A stretch of 64,000 bases of DNA from Pseudogymnoascus destructans (GCF_001641265.1 NW_020167529.1:1017001-1081000); one strand, 5' to 3'. Positions 10,509 to 22,465 are shown, counted from the first letter of the stretch. A program made the numbers and translations. The notes: generated by a model from the letters alone, not told the origin.

Positions 10509-12174
10509 GGTAGGAATATGGACCAGAGTCACAGTCGACTAAGATCCGAGAGGAAGGGCCTTACCTTTATACAGCTCTTCTTTTACGACCCTTCATAGAA
10601 GCCTGTCGATTACAGCACCATTAGGCCCCGTAAGGCAATAAATGGGTCCAAGGCTAACGCAACCAATCATGAATTTCGAAATTTAATAGCCAATCAATTC
10701 TAGCACGTAAGATCCAACGAAGCGGTTGGCCATAAGACAATATAAGTTAGTTTAGATGGAATTGCAAAGAATTAACAAAGAGATGGATGGAATTCACTCA
10801 TCCAAATTTAACACCAGCGTACCCAAAAGCCATTACCTCCAGTCTATACCAACATTCCCTTCCCACCCTCTCGTCACCTACCTACCTTGCTGTCGCGCTC
10901 AAATGCGATACAGCCGGAGTCTAGGTGGTGGGAGGTTGCGCAGCCAGCACGCACGCACCTTGCCTCTGTCCAACATGCATGACATTCGTTCGTGCCGCGT
11001 TGGCCTAGGGCCTTGCATCTCATCTGTCTTACGCCGGTGCATTCGGACACGGCACATCCTTGGCGCTAAGGTCGTTGTCTCAATCCTCGCAGCGCTCCGA
11101 GACAGCAATCTCCCCCTTGGCAAGAGACAGCGCCGTAGCTCCTGTCAGCACACGAGCTTCAGGGCACCCCGCATGAGCTGCTTTGATATTGTGGGTTACC
11201 AATCGATCTCGTGTTTAGGGTTGCTTTCTGCTGAGCACGAAGTAAGATGAATGAGGTCTTCCCAATTCTTTAGCGGGAAAGGGGATGCTGACAGGAGGAG
11301 GAGGGCGTGGTGATGAGAAAGGGGTTGTTGATCTTTGTCGATCGGGAGTCAGCTGCTGTACGAGGGCTGTACTGCTGGCAAGTGGCAAGAGTGAATATAT
11401 TGACTCCAGGCACCTCGTCGCCGTTCGTTGATCGCGCAAGCACTAGGGAACTTTGGTGCCGGCCGGTCGCCCTCTTACTGGGACTATACTAGGACTACCG
11501 CCCGAAGTGGCAGTTGCAAGACGGACAACCCGCGGTTGATGGCGGGGTTAATCCTCATCGACCCTCATCGCACTATCCAACGAGATCAGCATTCCCAGTA
11601 CAACGAAGTACATACCTCCTTCCCATTAGCACATAGCGGCGATCTCATGCATTCCGCTCCTGCCCTCCTCGTCTGCTCATGTACTCCCTCTACTGGTATC
11701 TCCATGCAGGGATTGGGATTGGGATTGGGGTTGGGATTGGGGTTGGGGTTGGGATTGGGATTGGAATTGGAATTGGGTTTGGGTTTGGGTTTGGCAAGTG
11801 GGACCCTGAGGGTGCTACATCGGCTGCGCACACCTTACAGCAACCTGTGTTTACCTTGCCTTCCGCTATCAACGACCATGTCTAACCTCCTGCTCTTTTC
11901 GGATTCCCAGATGCCATACGACACAGACACGAGAGACTCGGGGGGGTTGACGGTGATCCAGATGCATACCTCTGTAAGTCAAAGAAATCGTCCGGACTGT
12001 ATATAAGGTGGAACCCTTTCTCTTCCCCTCCATCTCTGTTTGTTTCCCCCCTGCGTTCTCATCTGCTTCCTTTATTGTTAGGATATACTCTAGCATTTGT
12101 AAGTCTTGAGGCATTCCACCACTGCTCAATTACACAGAACACGTCACTAACAATCGCGCAGAGCAGTTGCCATC
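10509..12174. other. Intergenic region, no gene seen
   Basis: About 1.7 kb between the AAA gene and the sedolisin gene. Open frames here are short and have no recognisable motifs. The only structured element is the G-rich repeat at 11709-11794. The last few hundred bases, with a pyrimidine-rich tract near 12015-12055, are presumably the sedolisin promoter and 5' UTR. Confidence 0.5.
11709..11794 (+). repeat. G-rich (GGGATT/GGGGTT/GGAATT/GGGTTT) hexanucleotide array
   Basis: About 14 units of six or seven bases, with G runs of two to four on the + strand. The array drifts from GGGATT to GGGGTT to GGAATT to GGGTTT. The G-run spacing could support G-quadruplex folding. It is not the canonical fungal telomere repeat TTAGGG. 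Confidence 0.9.
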
Positions 12175-14119
12175 ATGCGCGCTGGAGGAATCGTCATCGG
12201 GCTGCTGTCCCTCGTGGGCGGCGCCCTTGCTAAGCCGGCAATTGAGGTTTTTGAGTCTGTGAACGAGTTGCCCGAGGGCTGGACTCAAGTTCGCACCCCA
12301 GCTCCAGAGACAATCGTCAGCCTGCGCATGGCATTGGTGCACCCGAACCAAGAACTCTTCGAGCAAACCCTCCTGGACGTGTCGACCCCCGACCACCCCA
12401 AGTACGGCCAGCATCTCACCGGCGCTGAGCTGAAGTACATGCTGAAGCCCCGCGACGACTCGACCGAGTCGGTCATGACGTGGCTGGCGAGCTCGAACGT
12501 CCCGGCTGCCGAGATCAAGAACGACGGGGAGTGGATCAACTTCCGCGCCACTGTTGCGCAGGCTGAGGAGCTCTTGTCTACCAAGTTCTACGTCTACAAG
12601 CACAATGAGGATAACAAGGAGATGATCCGCACGCTCCAGTACTCCCTCCCAAGCTCAGTTGCGCCGCACGTCCTCACCATCCAGCCCACCACCCGCTTCT
12701 CCAGGATGATGGCTCAGCGCAGCACCATCCATGACGTGAGCGCCATGAACGCGGTATTCGGCGTCGTTGCGACCAACAACAAGGCCCCTGCTATTCCATC
12801 CACCGAGCTAGACGTCAAGGCTTGCAACGCCTCCATCACCCCCGCTTGCCTCAGAGCTCTCTACAACGTCGGAGACTACCAAGCCGATCCCAAGGGCAAG
12901 TCTCTCTTCGGCGTCGCAGGCTACCTCAACCAATACGCCAAGGTCAACGACCTGAACAACTTCATCAAGAAGTACGCCCCCTACGCCGCCGGCGCAACCC
13001 TCAACTCCGTCGGCGTCAACGGCCCCGCCAACCCCCAAAACACCACCGAGGACGACGTCGAAGCCAACCTCGACGTCCAGTACGCGGTATCCATGTCCTA
13101 CAACATCCCCGTAACCTACTACAGCACCGCCGGCTTAGGCGAGCTCGTCCCGGATCTCGACCAGCCCGACAAGGCCACCGGCCAGAACGAGCCTTACCTC
13201 GACTTCATCACCTACCTCCTCTCGCTCCCCAAGGACAAGCTACCCCAGACAATCACCACATCCTACGGCGAGAACGAGCAGTCCGTCCCGCCAAAGTACG
13301 CGAAGAAGGTGTGCAGCATGTTCGGCGAGCTCGGGCTGCGCGGTGTCTCTGTCCTTTTCTCGTCGGGTGACACGGGCGTCGGATCCGCCTGCCAAACTAA
13401 TGACGGGAAGAACACTACGCGCTTCTTGCCTATCTTCCCTGCTGCGTGCCCGTGGGTTACTTCCGTCGGGGGTACCTACCAGGTCCAGCCTGAGCGCGCG
13501 GTGTCGTTCTCGTCGGGGGGGTTCAGTGATCTCTTCCCGCGCCCGAAGTACCAGGATAAGGCTGTGAAGGGGTACCTGCGTATCCTGGGTGATAGGTGGA
13601 AGGGCCTTTACAACCCGGCTGGGCGTGGGTTCCCGGATGTGGCGGCGCAGGGATACAGATTCCATGTCATTGATGAGCTTGCCAATAAGACCAACCCTGA
13701 CATTCTAGTCGGTGGCACCAGGTATGTCCCCCTCCCCCCCCCATTGTCCCCATTTTCTCCCCCCCCGGCCAGAACCCCGCCAACTAACCCCCCCCAGCGC
13801 CTCCGCCCCCGCCTTCGCCGCCATAGTAGCCCTCCTCAACAACGCGCGCACCTCGCGCCACCTCCCTCCCCTCGGCTTCCTAAACCCCTGGATCTACTCC
13901 ATCGGCTACCTGGGCCTGAACGACGTCACCCACGGCGGATCGACGGGGTGCACGGGCAAGGACATCTACTCGAAGCTGCCGACGCCGGTTGTGCCGTACG
14001 CGAGCTGGAATGCGACGGAGGGGTGGGATCCGGTTACCGGGCACGGGACGCCGGATTTTAAGAGGTTGTTGGAGTTTAGTACGCCGGGGGCGGGGTGGAG
14101 GGGGATTAGGAGGGAGTAG
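12175..14119 (+). CDS. Secreted sedolisin, tripeptidyl-peptidase-like (peptidase family S53)
   Basis: Exons 12175-13721 and 13798-14119 give 622 aa. The start has a signal peptide (hydrophobic IVIGLLSLVGGALA, then AKP). A pro-peptide follows, as in family S53 (HPKYGQHLTGAEL to about residue 200). The catalytic domain has the sedolisin Glu/Asp pair in EDDVEANLD (E296, D300) and an oxyanion-hole Asp in SSGDTGVG. The nucleophile is in GGTSASAP (Ser516); its codon is split by the intron. The C-terminal calcium site is visible (LNDVTHGG, then GWDPVTGHGTPDF). These enzymes are acid-active, remove tripeptides from N-termini outside the cell and are typical of saprotrophic nutrition. Several N-glycosylation sites (NTT, NAT) agree with secretion. 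The intron is strongly C-rich. Confidence 0.95.
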
Positions 14120-14839
14120 GGGGGAATTTAGGTCGGGTGTAGCGTTTTTTTTGGAAGGGGGGGATATTTTATATATATATATATTACCTTCGCAACTGAG
14201 GTTCATGACTGTGACCGTATTTGTATTGACATCGGTGTTGAAATTGTCTTTGGTGTTTCTGATATTTGAAGTTTGTGAAACAGCGGCAAACTGACCGACT
14301 ATGGCGATTGTTGTGTTTCTCTCTCGTAAAACACATCAAGCGCCTTGACTCCAATTGGCACATCCTCATATCGTCCCTACAGCCTACAGCGTCCTTCTAA
14401 GGCTTGCCTAATTTCTGTTATACCTTAGGCATAGTCACACCTATCCTGTCTGTCAACACGCGGTGTGACGACAGTGTTTTCTACAGCCTTTGTTCCATCA
14501 ATGGTCTCGTTTTGGTGGCAAATATCTCGAGAAGTGAGGGAGCTGAGAGAACTTGTCTGTTGTGCTGTGAAGATGGCGGAGCGAATTGGGTTCGATGAGG
14601 ATGTTGAGCGCATGAAAGAAATAGTGCTGGTTTCGTCGACAGGGACGTATACCTTAGCCAAAGGACAGCAGAAGCTGGGTCTCCTCGTGAGGACTCTTGA
14701 TAGTGAACGAGTAAATGGGCATAACCTCTAATCACCTGCTTCGTTAAGAAAACACGGATATTATAGACAATTCACAGCACATTCATATTCACAAACAAGA
14801 AAAAAAGGCATCGGGTATCCATATCAATTCAACACCCCC
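14120..14839. other. Convergent intergenic region
   Basis: This 720-bp gap separates the 3' ends of the sedolisin and Nop13 genes. It holds a short (at)n tract at 14171-14184 and no supported gene. Both 3' UTRs are expected here. Confidence 0.5.
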
Positions 14840-16396
14840 TCAATCAAAAGCCACCTTCGTCCCCTTACTCTCCACAATCCCCCCCGTCAACCTCGGCGCA
14901 TACTCCGTCCTATACTCAATCCCCTGCGCCTTCTTACTCGGCACAATCACCCCACTAACCACCTTCTCCTTCTTCTCCTTCTTCTCCACCTCCCCATCCG
15001 CATTCACCGGATTCTTCGTCCCCCCCGCTCCATACCGCTTCTTATACCTCACCTGCGCGTCCTCCGCAAACTCGATGCGCACGGGCCGGCGCTGGATCAT
15101 GTTGACGTAGACGCGCTTCATGGGGACCTTGCGCTTCTCCTTTTTCGACTTTGTGGCGGCCTCGGCGTAGTCTTCGGGGTCTTCGTCGAGGGATCTTTCT
15201 TCGGAGTCGGTGTCGGCGTCGGAGTTGTCTTCTTCTTCTAGCACGAAGCCGCGCACGGCCCGAGCTGAGGCTTCGAGATCAGCGAAGGTGATCCAGGCGT
15301 ATCCTTTGCATTTCCCGGAATCTTCGAAGGTGGCAACCATGCACGTCTCGATGGGTCCACAGCGTTCAAAGTGCTCCTTCAGACTCTCCTCTGTAGTATC
15401 GAAGCGCAGATTGCCTAGGAACACACGCTTACTCGGCGCCTTCGTCTCTTTCTTCGCCGCTGCGTCCTTAGCCACCAGCGGACGTCCCTCGAAGGACTTG
15501 TTGTTCTTAATCAGCACCCTCCTTCCCCCTAGCAGCTCCTCCGACAACGCAACAGCAGCAAGCGTGTGCTCCGCCGTCGTGAAATCCACGTACGCAAACC
15601 CCTTGTTATGCTGTGTGCGCGTGAAGCGGCTCTCGACTTTGTTGGCGGGCTTCTTGTCATCAGGCGACGGCATGTGAATACGCGTAATGGCCTCCTCGGG
15701 CATGGGGCCCTGGTTGATCAAGAACGACTTCAAGTCCTCCTTACTAACGCTCCAAGGCAAATTACCCACCCAGATTCCGTGCTCCGAGCGCTTCTCCTGC
15801 TCAGGCTTCTGGGCCGCCGCGGCGGCATCTTCGGCTCCAGAACCTTCAGCACCTTCCTCGCCGTCGGCTTTGGGCGCGGGGGCTGGTTTGACGTCGGAGA
15901 CGGTTTTGGCTTTGGAGAGGGACTTGCCTTTCTTGAGGCGACGGAGGTCTTTTTTGGAGGGGGGTTGGGGCTTGGTTACGTCGATTTCGAGTTCTTCGCC
16001 GTCGACGGTGGTGGTAGATTTGCGTTTCTTGGAGGGGGGCTCGGTTTCATCGTTGTCGACTTCCATAGCTGCAGGCTGTGGGCTGGCGCTTTTTGTTGGA
16101 GCAGCATCGTCTTCAGTTGAGCGGGTGCGTTTGGACTTTTTGGGGGTGGAGTCTGCGATTGGTTCTTCTTCGGTGGTGGACCTGCGCTTCTTGCTGGACT
16201 TTTCGGATTTATCTTCCTTTTCCTTCTTTTCTTTCTTCTCCTTCTTATCCTTCTTTGGCTTCACCTCTTCGGGTGCATCTTCCGGTACAACATCTTCACT
16301 GGTTTCGACAGGGGCAGGAACATCAATTTTGTCAGCGGACTTGCTCTTCTTGCCCAACTTTTCCTTCTTAATCTTGACTTCCTTAGTAGACGACAT
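14840..16396 (-). CDS. NOP13: Nucleolar RNA-binding protein with two RRMs, Nop13-like
   Basis: Single exon, 518 aa, started at the ATG at 16396 (MSSTKEVKIKKEK) because the longer frame upstream is unconserved-looking. The N-terminal ~200 residues are Lys/Glu/Ser-rich and nuclear/nucleolar in character. RRM1 has RNP2-like GIWVGNLPW and RNP1-like KGFAYVDF. RRM2 has RVFLGNLRF and KGYAWITF. An acidic insertion (EEEDNSDADTDSEE) sits inside the second RRM, before RRPVRIEFAED. The C-terminus is basic. The arrangement matches fungal Nop13, a pre-60S/nucleolar factor of unclear exact role. It is divergently paired with the Iec3 gene across 292 bp. Confidence 0.85.
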   Translation of the reverse strand: MSSTKEVKIKKEKLGKKSKSADKIDVPAPVETSEDVVPEDAPEEVKPKKDKKEKKEKKEKEDKSEKSSKKRRSTTEEEPIADSTPKKSKRTRSTEDDAAPTKSASPQPAAMEVDNDETEPPSKKRKSTTTVDGEELEIDVTKPQPPSKKDLRRLKKGKSLSKAKTVSDVKPAPAPKADGEEGAEGSGAEDAAAAAQKPEQEKRSEHGIWVGNLPWSVSKEDLKSFLINQGPMPEEAITRIHMPSPDDKKPANKVESRFTRTQHNKGFAYVDFTTAEHTLAAVALSEELLGGRRVLIKNNKSFEGRPLVAKDAAAKKETKAPSKRVFLGNLRFDTTEESLKEHFERCGPIETCMVATFEDSGKCKGYAWITFADLEASARAVRGFVLEEEDNSDADTDSEERSLDEDPEDYAEAATKSKKEKRKVPMKRVYVNMIQRRPVRIEFAEDAQVRYKKRYGAGGTKNPVNADGEVEKKEKKEKVVSGVIVPSKKAQGIEYRTEYAPRLTGGIVESKGTKVAFD

Positions 16397-16688
16397 TTTG
16401 GTTGATTGGCGTCTTGTGAAAGCTTGGTTGCACAATCGGGGTGGTTTTCAAAAGTACAAAATAAATTCGGTTTTTTGCACGCCAAATCCCGCCCTCGTCA
16501 GCCTTATCCGCATCAACTATTCGCCGGCCCGCTGCCTTGGTGTGAATTCTCCCAAAAGCGGCTTGGAAAGCGTGGTCGGGACTTGAGGCGCGACAAGCTC
16601 GCGCCAACCTTTCATTCACTCAAACGCATTAAGCTGACGACTCTTCACCACCCCTTCAACCCGCGGACCGAACCCCTTGGGTTCAACG
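16397..16688. promoter_or_regulatory. Shared divergent promoter of Nop13 and Iec3 genes
   Basis: Only 292 bp separate the two start codons, which point away from each other, so both promoters must sit or overlap here. No clear TATA box is seen. This is inferred from gene geometry. Confidence 0.6.
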
Positions 16689-18063
16689 ATGGCTGAAAGC
16701 GAGTTGCCGCCCCTTAAGAAGATGGATGGGGGTAATGCGGACAACCATGATGCGTCAAAGGAGACCTACAAATCATTTAAGTACGCTCTACCATTCTCGA
16801 TCGCGCAACGGCAGGAGCAGTTCCTTGGGGCGATTCACTGCCCATATATAAGCTGTTTTCACGATCATGTCTATTATTGTGCTCACTTTGGGATAATTGG
16901 CTGACAAAAGACACAATCAGGAAGAAGTATCGCAAGATGCGACATCAGTTCGACATGAAGATGAACCTGAGCATGTCGCTCTACAAGCAAGAGCAAGAAG
17001 CTGCTGAGACGTCAAGACGTCTGGCTTTAGAAAACGAGTACGTCCAACTCTATACGCTCACCCAATTTCACATACCTGCATCATACTAACTCCATCTAGT
17101 GGCCTTCTCGAGCTCCTCCTCGACATGAACAACTCCCCAAACCTCCCCTCCGGCCAACAAATCGATCTGAGCGCAACCGCCCCAAACGTTTCCCTAGCAC
17201 CACTTCCACTACTATTCCCGCCGACTCCAGCTGCATCCCCAGACCAAAAGGGCATGACTCGTGGCCAAGAATCTTACAACAAGCTTCACGCGTACATGCA
17301 TTCTTCTATGACAGACAAGCGACCTTCCGCTCCTCGACCGCAAAAATCCCTCGCCTCGATGATGGCAAACGTTCCCCATCGCCCCTACGAGGTTACTACC
17401 GTGCCACCATCCGTCTGCAATGTCCCCGGAGTACCACCCGACATCGCCAAGGACCTCGAAATCGGGCCCGACAAGCCAGAGCCTGTCGCATATCTCTCAG
17501 CCGATCGCATCGACGAGCACTGCGCGGTCATTGACGCGAACCTGGACCTCCCCTCCGAACCGACGCTGTACACCAGTAACCCAAATTTCGTGCCCGCGCC
17601 CTTACATCTAAGCGATAAAGATTTGGAATTCAAGAACCCAGTATCAGTGTACAACTGGCTCCGCGAACACGAGCCCAAGATCTTCCTACAGGACGACGAG
17701 CCGGCCGACTTGGCTGGGAAAGCTGTCTCGCGGCCTGGTGCGTTGAGGGGTGCCGGGAAGCGCGCGGCGATCGCGGCGCCGACTAGGCCTGATGTCGTTG
17801 AGTTCGTTGAGGAGGATGGGCTGAAGTATTTTGCGAGCATAAGCGACCAGTATGTGAAGGACAAGACGGGGTCGGGTGGGAAGAGGAAGCGCGGGGCGAC
17901 TGATGAGGGTGGTGGGTATAGGCCGAAGGGCGGATCTAGCAGGGCGGCGAAGAAGAAAAGGGGAGAAGGGAGAGCCAGCACGGGGAGCAGGAAGGAGAGG
18001 GAGAAGACTGAAAAGGATGAGGATGTGGATATGGCGGATGAGGTGCTGGCAGTGGAGAAGTAG
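16689..18063 (+). CDS. IEC3: INO80 chromatin-remodelling complex subunit, Iec3-like
   Basis: Exons 16689-16780, 16921-17037 and 17100-18063 give 390 aa. The exon junctions restore the family signature: YKSFK joined to KKYRKMRHQFDMKMN, then a coiled coil (KQEQEAAETSRRLALEN) running into DGLLELLLDMN. This conserved N-terminal block is typical of the fungal Iec3 subunit of the INO80 remodeller. The second intron has a good branch site (tactaac). The middle is Pro-rich. The C-terminus is Lys/Arg-rich with a basic patch (KRKRGATDE, then RAAKKKRGE), expected for a nuclear protein. Function is inferred from the family; the catalytic ATPase lies elsewhere in the genome. Confidence 0.82.
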
Positions 18064-19056
18064 CACTGTCACGGTTGTGAGTGGCTGGTATGCCGTGGAT
18101 TTGTTACTACTTGGGTTTTATGGCGTCGCGAGGGAAGGAGTGTGTCTAATAGCTTGGGGGGTCTGGGATTTGGCTGGTTTCTTCAGAAAGGAGTTCATGG
18201 GGTTAGTTGAGATGAATGATATCGGATACTGAGCACCAAGCATGTTTATACTGTTTTTCTTCAGCATCGAGTTCAAGAGTGCTATATTGTGATGTCATGG
18301 CAGCGACAGACTGTTATACTGGATCAGACTGTTATACTGGATCAGACTGTTATACTGGATCAGACTTGGCTCAACTGGGTCAATACGTGCTTGAAAATGG
18401 TATGGAGCATAAATCGATCGATTCGTCGATTCGTCGATTCGTCGAATTATACAGTTACATATATTATACACTCAAAAGCGATAAACAGCTTGGCGCCCAC
18501 CCGGATGAACGGGATAACAGGCTGAACAAGCTGCTGTTTTGGGATTCAAACCTCCAATGATCCCCAGCCTTCCATATCTAAGCCAAGGGTCTCAACCGAT
18601 TGACGACGACACTGCAAAACCTCCACTTGTTCTCCACTCCATCAGTATCTTCTCCATCGATTCAACTGCCTTACCCCACTATTAGTTACGATATCGGCGG
18701 GAGAAACAACGAAAAAGGCTGAGAGCTCACATACAAAATAACTTCCTGGTACGCGTTCAGAGTCGTAAAGGCATCATGTCATGTCATACCCCAGAAAGCA
18801 CGCAACGGAGTACTAACTCCGCCTTCAGCCCAAAACCTCAACTGTCCTCTCTGCCTTCCCCTTTGGGTTTCATACCTGCCTAAGCCATTTCTCACTCCCT
18901 CGACCACGCATTTCCCCGCGGGTAGGTAGCGTAGCACGGGACCGAACTCCCGAGGCAATCCCACTTTACGCTCGGCCAACCACCAACGGCGCATAAGTCT
19001 TGCTCCGAACACTGCATTAACGTCTCAGGAAATTCTTCCCCTCTCTTACCGCTATC
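18064..19056. other. Intergenic region with short tandem repeats
   Basis: Just under 1 kb. It holds an 18-bp unit repeated three times (18308-18361) and an eight-base (tcgattcg) run near 18417-18444. The last 300 bp are pyrimidine-rich and presumably form the isocitrate dehydrogenase promoter. No gene is supported. Confidence 0.5.
18308..18361. repeat. 18-bp tandem repeat, three copies
   Basis: Three identical copies of agactgttatactggatc in a row, with a partial fourth (agactt). Directly downstream is a second small array of tcgattcg (18417-18444). Confidence 0.95.
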
Positions 19057-20517
19057 ATGAGCCCCTCTCGAACAATTCTCTCGCGGACACTCTCCTCCCT
19101 CGCTCCTCGACCCGTTTCCCAGGCCTCCAGGAAATCCGCATTCGCGCGCTTCACTCAACTACAATATTCCACGATGACGGTATTCCAGAAGATCAAGGTC
19201 AAGAACCCGGTGGTGGAGTTGGACGGTGATGAGATGACCCGGATCATCTGGCAGGATATCAAGGACAAGTTCATCCACCCATACCTCGATATCGACCTCA
19301 AGTACTACGATCTGGGACTCGAGTACCGTGACGAGACCAACGACCAGGTCACCATCGATGCCGCCGAGGCTATCAAGAAGTACTCTGTCGGTGTCAAGTG
19401 CGCCACCATCACCCCAGATGAGGCTCGCGTGGAGGAGTTCAAGCTTAAGCACAGTAGGCATCACAATCTACATATCACATGAAAAATTTACTAACTCGCC
19501 AATAGTGTGGCTGTCGCCCAACGGCACCATCCGTAATGCTCTTGGAGGAACCGTTTTCCGTGAGCCCATCGTCATCCCAAGAATCCCACGTTTAGTTCCG
19601 GGATGGAAGAAGCCCATTATCATCGGCCGCCATGCTTTCGGTGACCAATATCGTGCTAAGGATACCGTGATCAAGGGCAAGGGTAAGCTCACCATGGTCT
19701 TCACCCCAGAGGGAGGAAAGCCAGAGGAGATTGAGGTCTACAACTTCAACGGTGGTGGTGTCGCCCAGACCCAGTACAACACCGACGAGTCCATCGCCGG
19801 CTTTGCCCACGCTTCTTTCAAGCTTGCCCTCTCCAAGAGCCTTCCTCTGTACATGTCCACCAAGAACACCATCCTGAAGAAGTATGATGGCAGATTCAAG
19901 GACATCTTCCAGGAGATCTATGACACCATCTATGCCAAGGAGTTCGAGGCCAAGAAGATATGGTACGAGCACAGACTCATCGACGACATGGTCGCTCAGA
20001 TGATGAAGTCCAGCGGGGGATACATCATGGCTCTCAAGAGTTTGTCCACCCACCCACCCACAAAGAGGGCCCACTTACTAATTTTTTTGCAGACTACGAC
20101 GGAGATGTGCAGTCCGACGTCGTGGCCCAGGGCTTCGGCTCTCTCGGCCTAATGACCTCCGTCCTCATCACCCCCGACGGAAAGAGCTTCGAGTCCGAGG
20201 CCGCCCACGGCACCGTCACTCGCCATTACCGCGAGCACCAGAAGGGTAACGAGACCTCCACTAACCCCATTGCCTCCATCTTCGCATGGACCCGTGGTCT
20301 GATCCAGCGTGGAACCCTCGACAACACCCCCGAGGTTGTCAGCTTCGCTGAGGCCCTCGAAAAGGCCTGTATCGATACCGTCGATGTCGATGGTATCATG
20401 ACCAAGGATCTGGCGCTTGCGTGCGGACAGACCAGCCGTGATAGCTACGTCACCACCAAGCAGTACATGGAGGCTGTTGAGAGGCGGATGCAGAAGGCGC
20501 TGAAGGCCTCGCTGTAA
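19057..20517 (+). CDS. IDP1: Isocitrate dehydrogenase [NADP+], mitochondrial (and possibly cytosolic form)
   Basis: Exons 19057-19453, 19506-20039 and 20093-20517 give 451 aa. It oxidatively decarboxylates isocitrate to 2-oxoglutarate with NADP+. The protein matches the eukaryotic homodimeric class: VELDGDEMTRIIW, KCATITPDEARVEEF, MWLSPNGTIRN, RHAFGDQY, a metal-binding YDGDVQSDVVAQGFGSLG and AHGTVTRHYREHQKG. The first 39 residues are Arg/Ser-rich without acidic residues, a clear mitochondrial presequence. A second ATG at 19174 (residue 40, MTVFQKI) begins right where the conserved enzyme starts, so an internal start could give a cytosolic form. The C-terminus is KASL, only a weak fit to a peroxisomal PTS1 signal. 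Confidence 0.97.
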
Positions 20518-22465
20518 ATGTCTTGTGTGTACATGTCAAAGCCGGCCTAGGCGGCGATGTCCTTGAGTTCTTGTCAGGTCTTTCTGTTGGGTTTCTTAAA
20601 GTGCATGGCAGCTCAGCTGAAGGCGCTGGTGTCCTGTCACCTCGCATTGCCGGGAGTTGGGTTTATAAACTCGTTTCCAATGGTGATGCCCAGTCGTGCA
20701 TGTTTGGGATTTGTGTTGGAAATGTATATTTCTAGCTCCCCATTGACAATGCACTCAATGAGTCATACGGAAAGTCCTGACAAGCACTCTCGAGCATCGT
20801 CGCTACGGTCGTTCATTTTCGCACATAGAGTGGTGGAGGAGGATAGTGATATAAGGGCGCATAGAGTCTCGGGCCGCCAAGAAATTTGAAGGCGAGGCTA
20901 GTCGTAGGGTAGAGGGTGCGTTTAAAACGCAAGAGATATCCATTGTATATAGACTCTGGAGCTGCCGGTAGATCAACTCCATTGCCGAACGGCGTAACCC
21001 AACGAACCAACCAATGCCTTCACTGCGTGAGGGTGATGTAGGTGGTGAGGGGTGGCTAAAGATCCCGAGGTATTTTCTTCCACTTTATGGCGGGCCCGGC
21101 GGAAAGGAGGATGGTGTGGAGGATACAGGTCTACCTGGATGGTGTGTGGAATTCACATGTCAGGTTTGTTTGGAGCTCAGTTTGTCGTGATAATAAAGAT
21201 TTTGTACTTCGTTACTGTACATACTTATACAGTACTTCGTCTTCATAGTTGTTTCATCCAGTACTAGCAGTGTTCGTAGAGTGTCAATATCAAATCCAGG
21301 CTCCATATTTCTGCCGCCCAAAAAAGGGATAAGAAGCCAGCATTTCGCTTAGTTTTATTTTAGTAGTGCTCAATAGCGCCGAGTAATTAGAGGTCGGCGC
21401 CAAATTTGTTATTATAGCCATAGCCTTAGAGCTCCCGCTCTCCTCAAAAGTGGAAGGGAAGGACCCCCATGGACGAAGGAAGGGTGCATCGGGTTGTGCA
21501 AAGCCGGCGTATATGAGCGTTCATTTTCACTCGGCAATTCCCGAGTACCACATAGCATATCAGTCACAGAAGGCTCGATGTGCAAAAAAATAACGTAGTC
21601 TTAATTCACACCAAAGCTACGGCTCCCCGTGATTTTACTCGTAAATCCAAATCTCTCCCATGTCACGTGTGTATAGCTCCGAAAAGCACATAGCAAATCA
21701 CATAGTTGTGTGTATCCCATCATCGACATTCGCGTCCCCTCGCCAGCAGTGAAGCCGACCCACGGGAGCAAACTTCCTATCAAGGCACCATCTGGCGCGT
21801 TCCTCTCCAGAGCCTCACACCTCGCGAAAGGTGCTGGCAACCATCCACTGTGGTGACATCAAGGTGGGGGTCGTGGCTGGCTCTGTTACTTTTTGATGAA
21901 GAGAGAAAAGAGGAAGTTGCAGAGTCGCGAGAACTTTTATAGCAGGCGCGGCTGGCTTTGCTAGCGCGCCCTTAGCGAGGCAGCTTTTCCAGCCCAGGCT
22001 TTCTTAGCATGTCACGTGCGTATAGCGGGGTTGAATGTCACGTGGTATTGAGGGGATGGATGGATGTCGACTTAGCCAAGGGGAGCTAGCCAACGTGTAC
22101 TATAACTTCTAGACGAGGGTATCAACCTGGAGCAGAGGAGTGCATTGACAAGCACCTGTGCCTGCACGCAACCGCCCAAGAAGAGACGCTTCAAGTATAG
22201 CCTCTGCGGAAGTGGCTCTAAACAAAGGTCGGTCAGTATTTACGAGTTGAATGTTGCGGGCTGAGGGTGTTCGGGGCCTAAGGGAGCGACTCAGATGTTC
22301 TTCACCAGTCCATCCAGCTCTCCCTGCGGCTCCCACACTTGAAACGACAGGCTACTACTACTCCATGTACAGAATTCCATGATTTCTGGCGCGATCCCAA
22401 CACTGATACTGAAAGCTAGCACAGTCGCCCAGTCCCAGGTCCGAAACCATGACCACGACGGCGGC
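20518..22465. other. Long intergenic region, no gene seen
   Basis: About 1.9 kb with only short, motif-free open frames on both strands. The isocitrate dehydrogenase 3' UTR and the promoter of the gene at 22466 are expected at the ends. A non-coding RNA cannot be excluded from sequence alone. Confidence 0.45.

Noticed and set aside
10756..11250. 164-aa open frame on the + strand
   Set aside because: No recognisable motif and an odd composition rich in Arg, Ser and Cys; a chance frame in an intergenic region.
11586..11885. Open frames across the G-rich array (poly Gly-Leu or Asn-Pro)
   Set aside because: They are artefacts of the hexamer repeat; no promoter, intron or domain evidence supports them.
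12808..13665. Long frames opposite or shifted within the sedolisin gene
   Set aside because: They are shadows of the GC-rich real coding frame, with Arg- or Val-rich nonsense composition.
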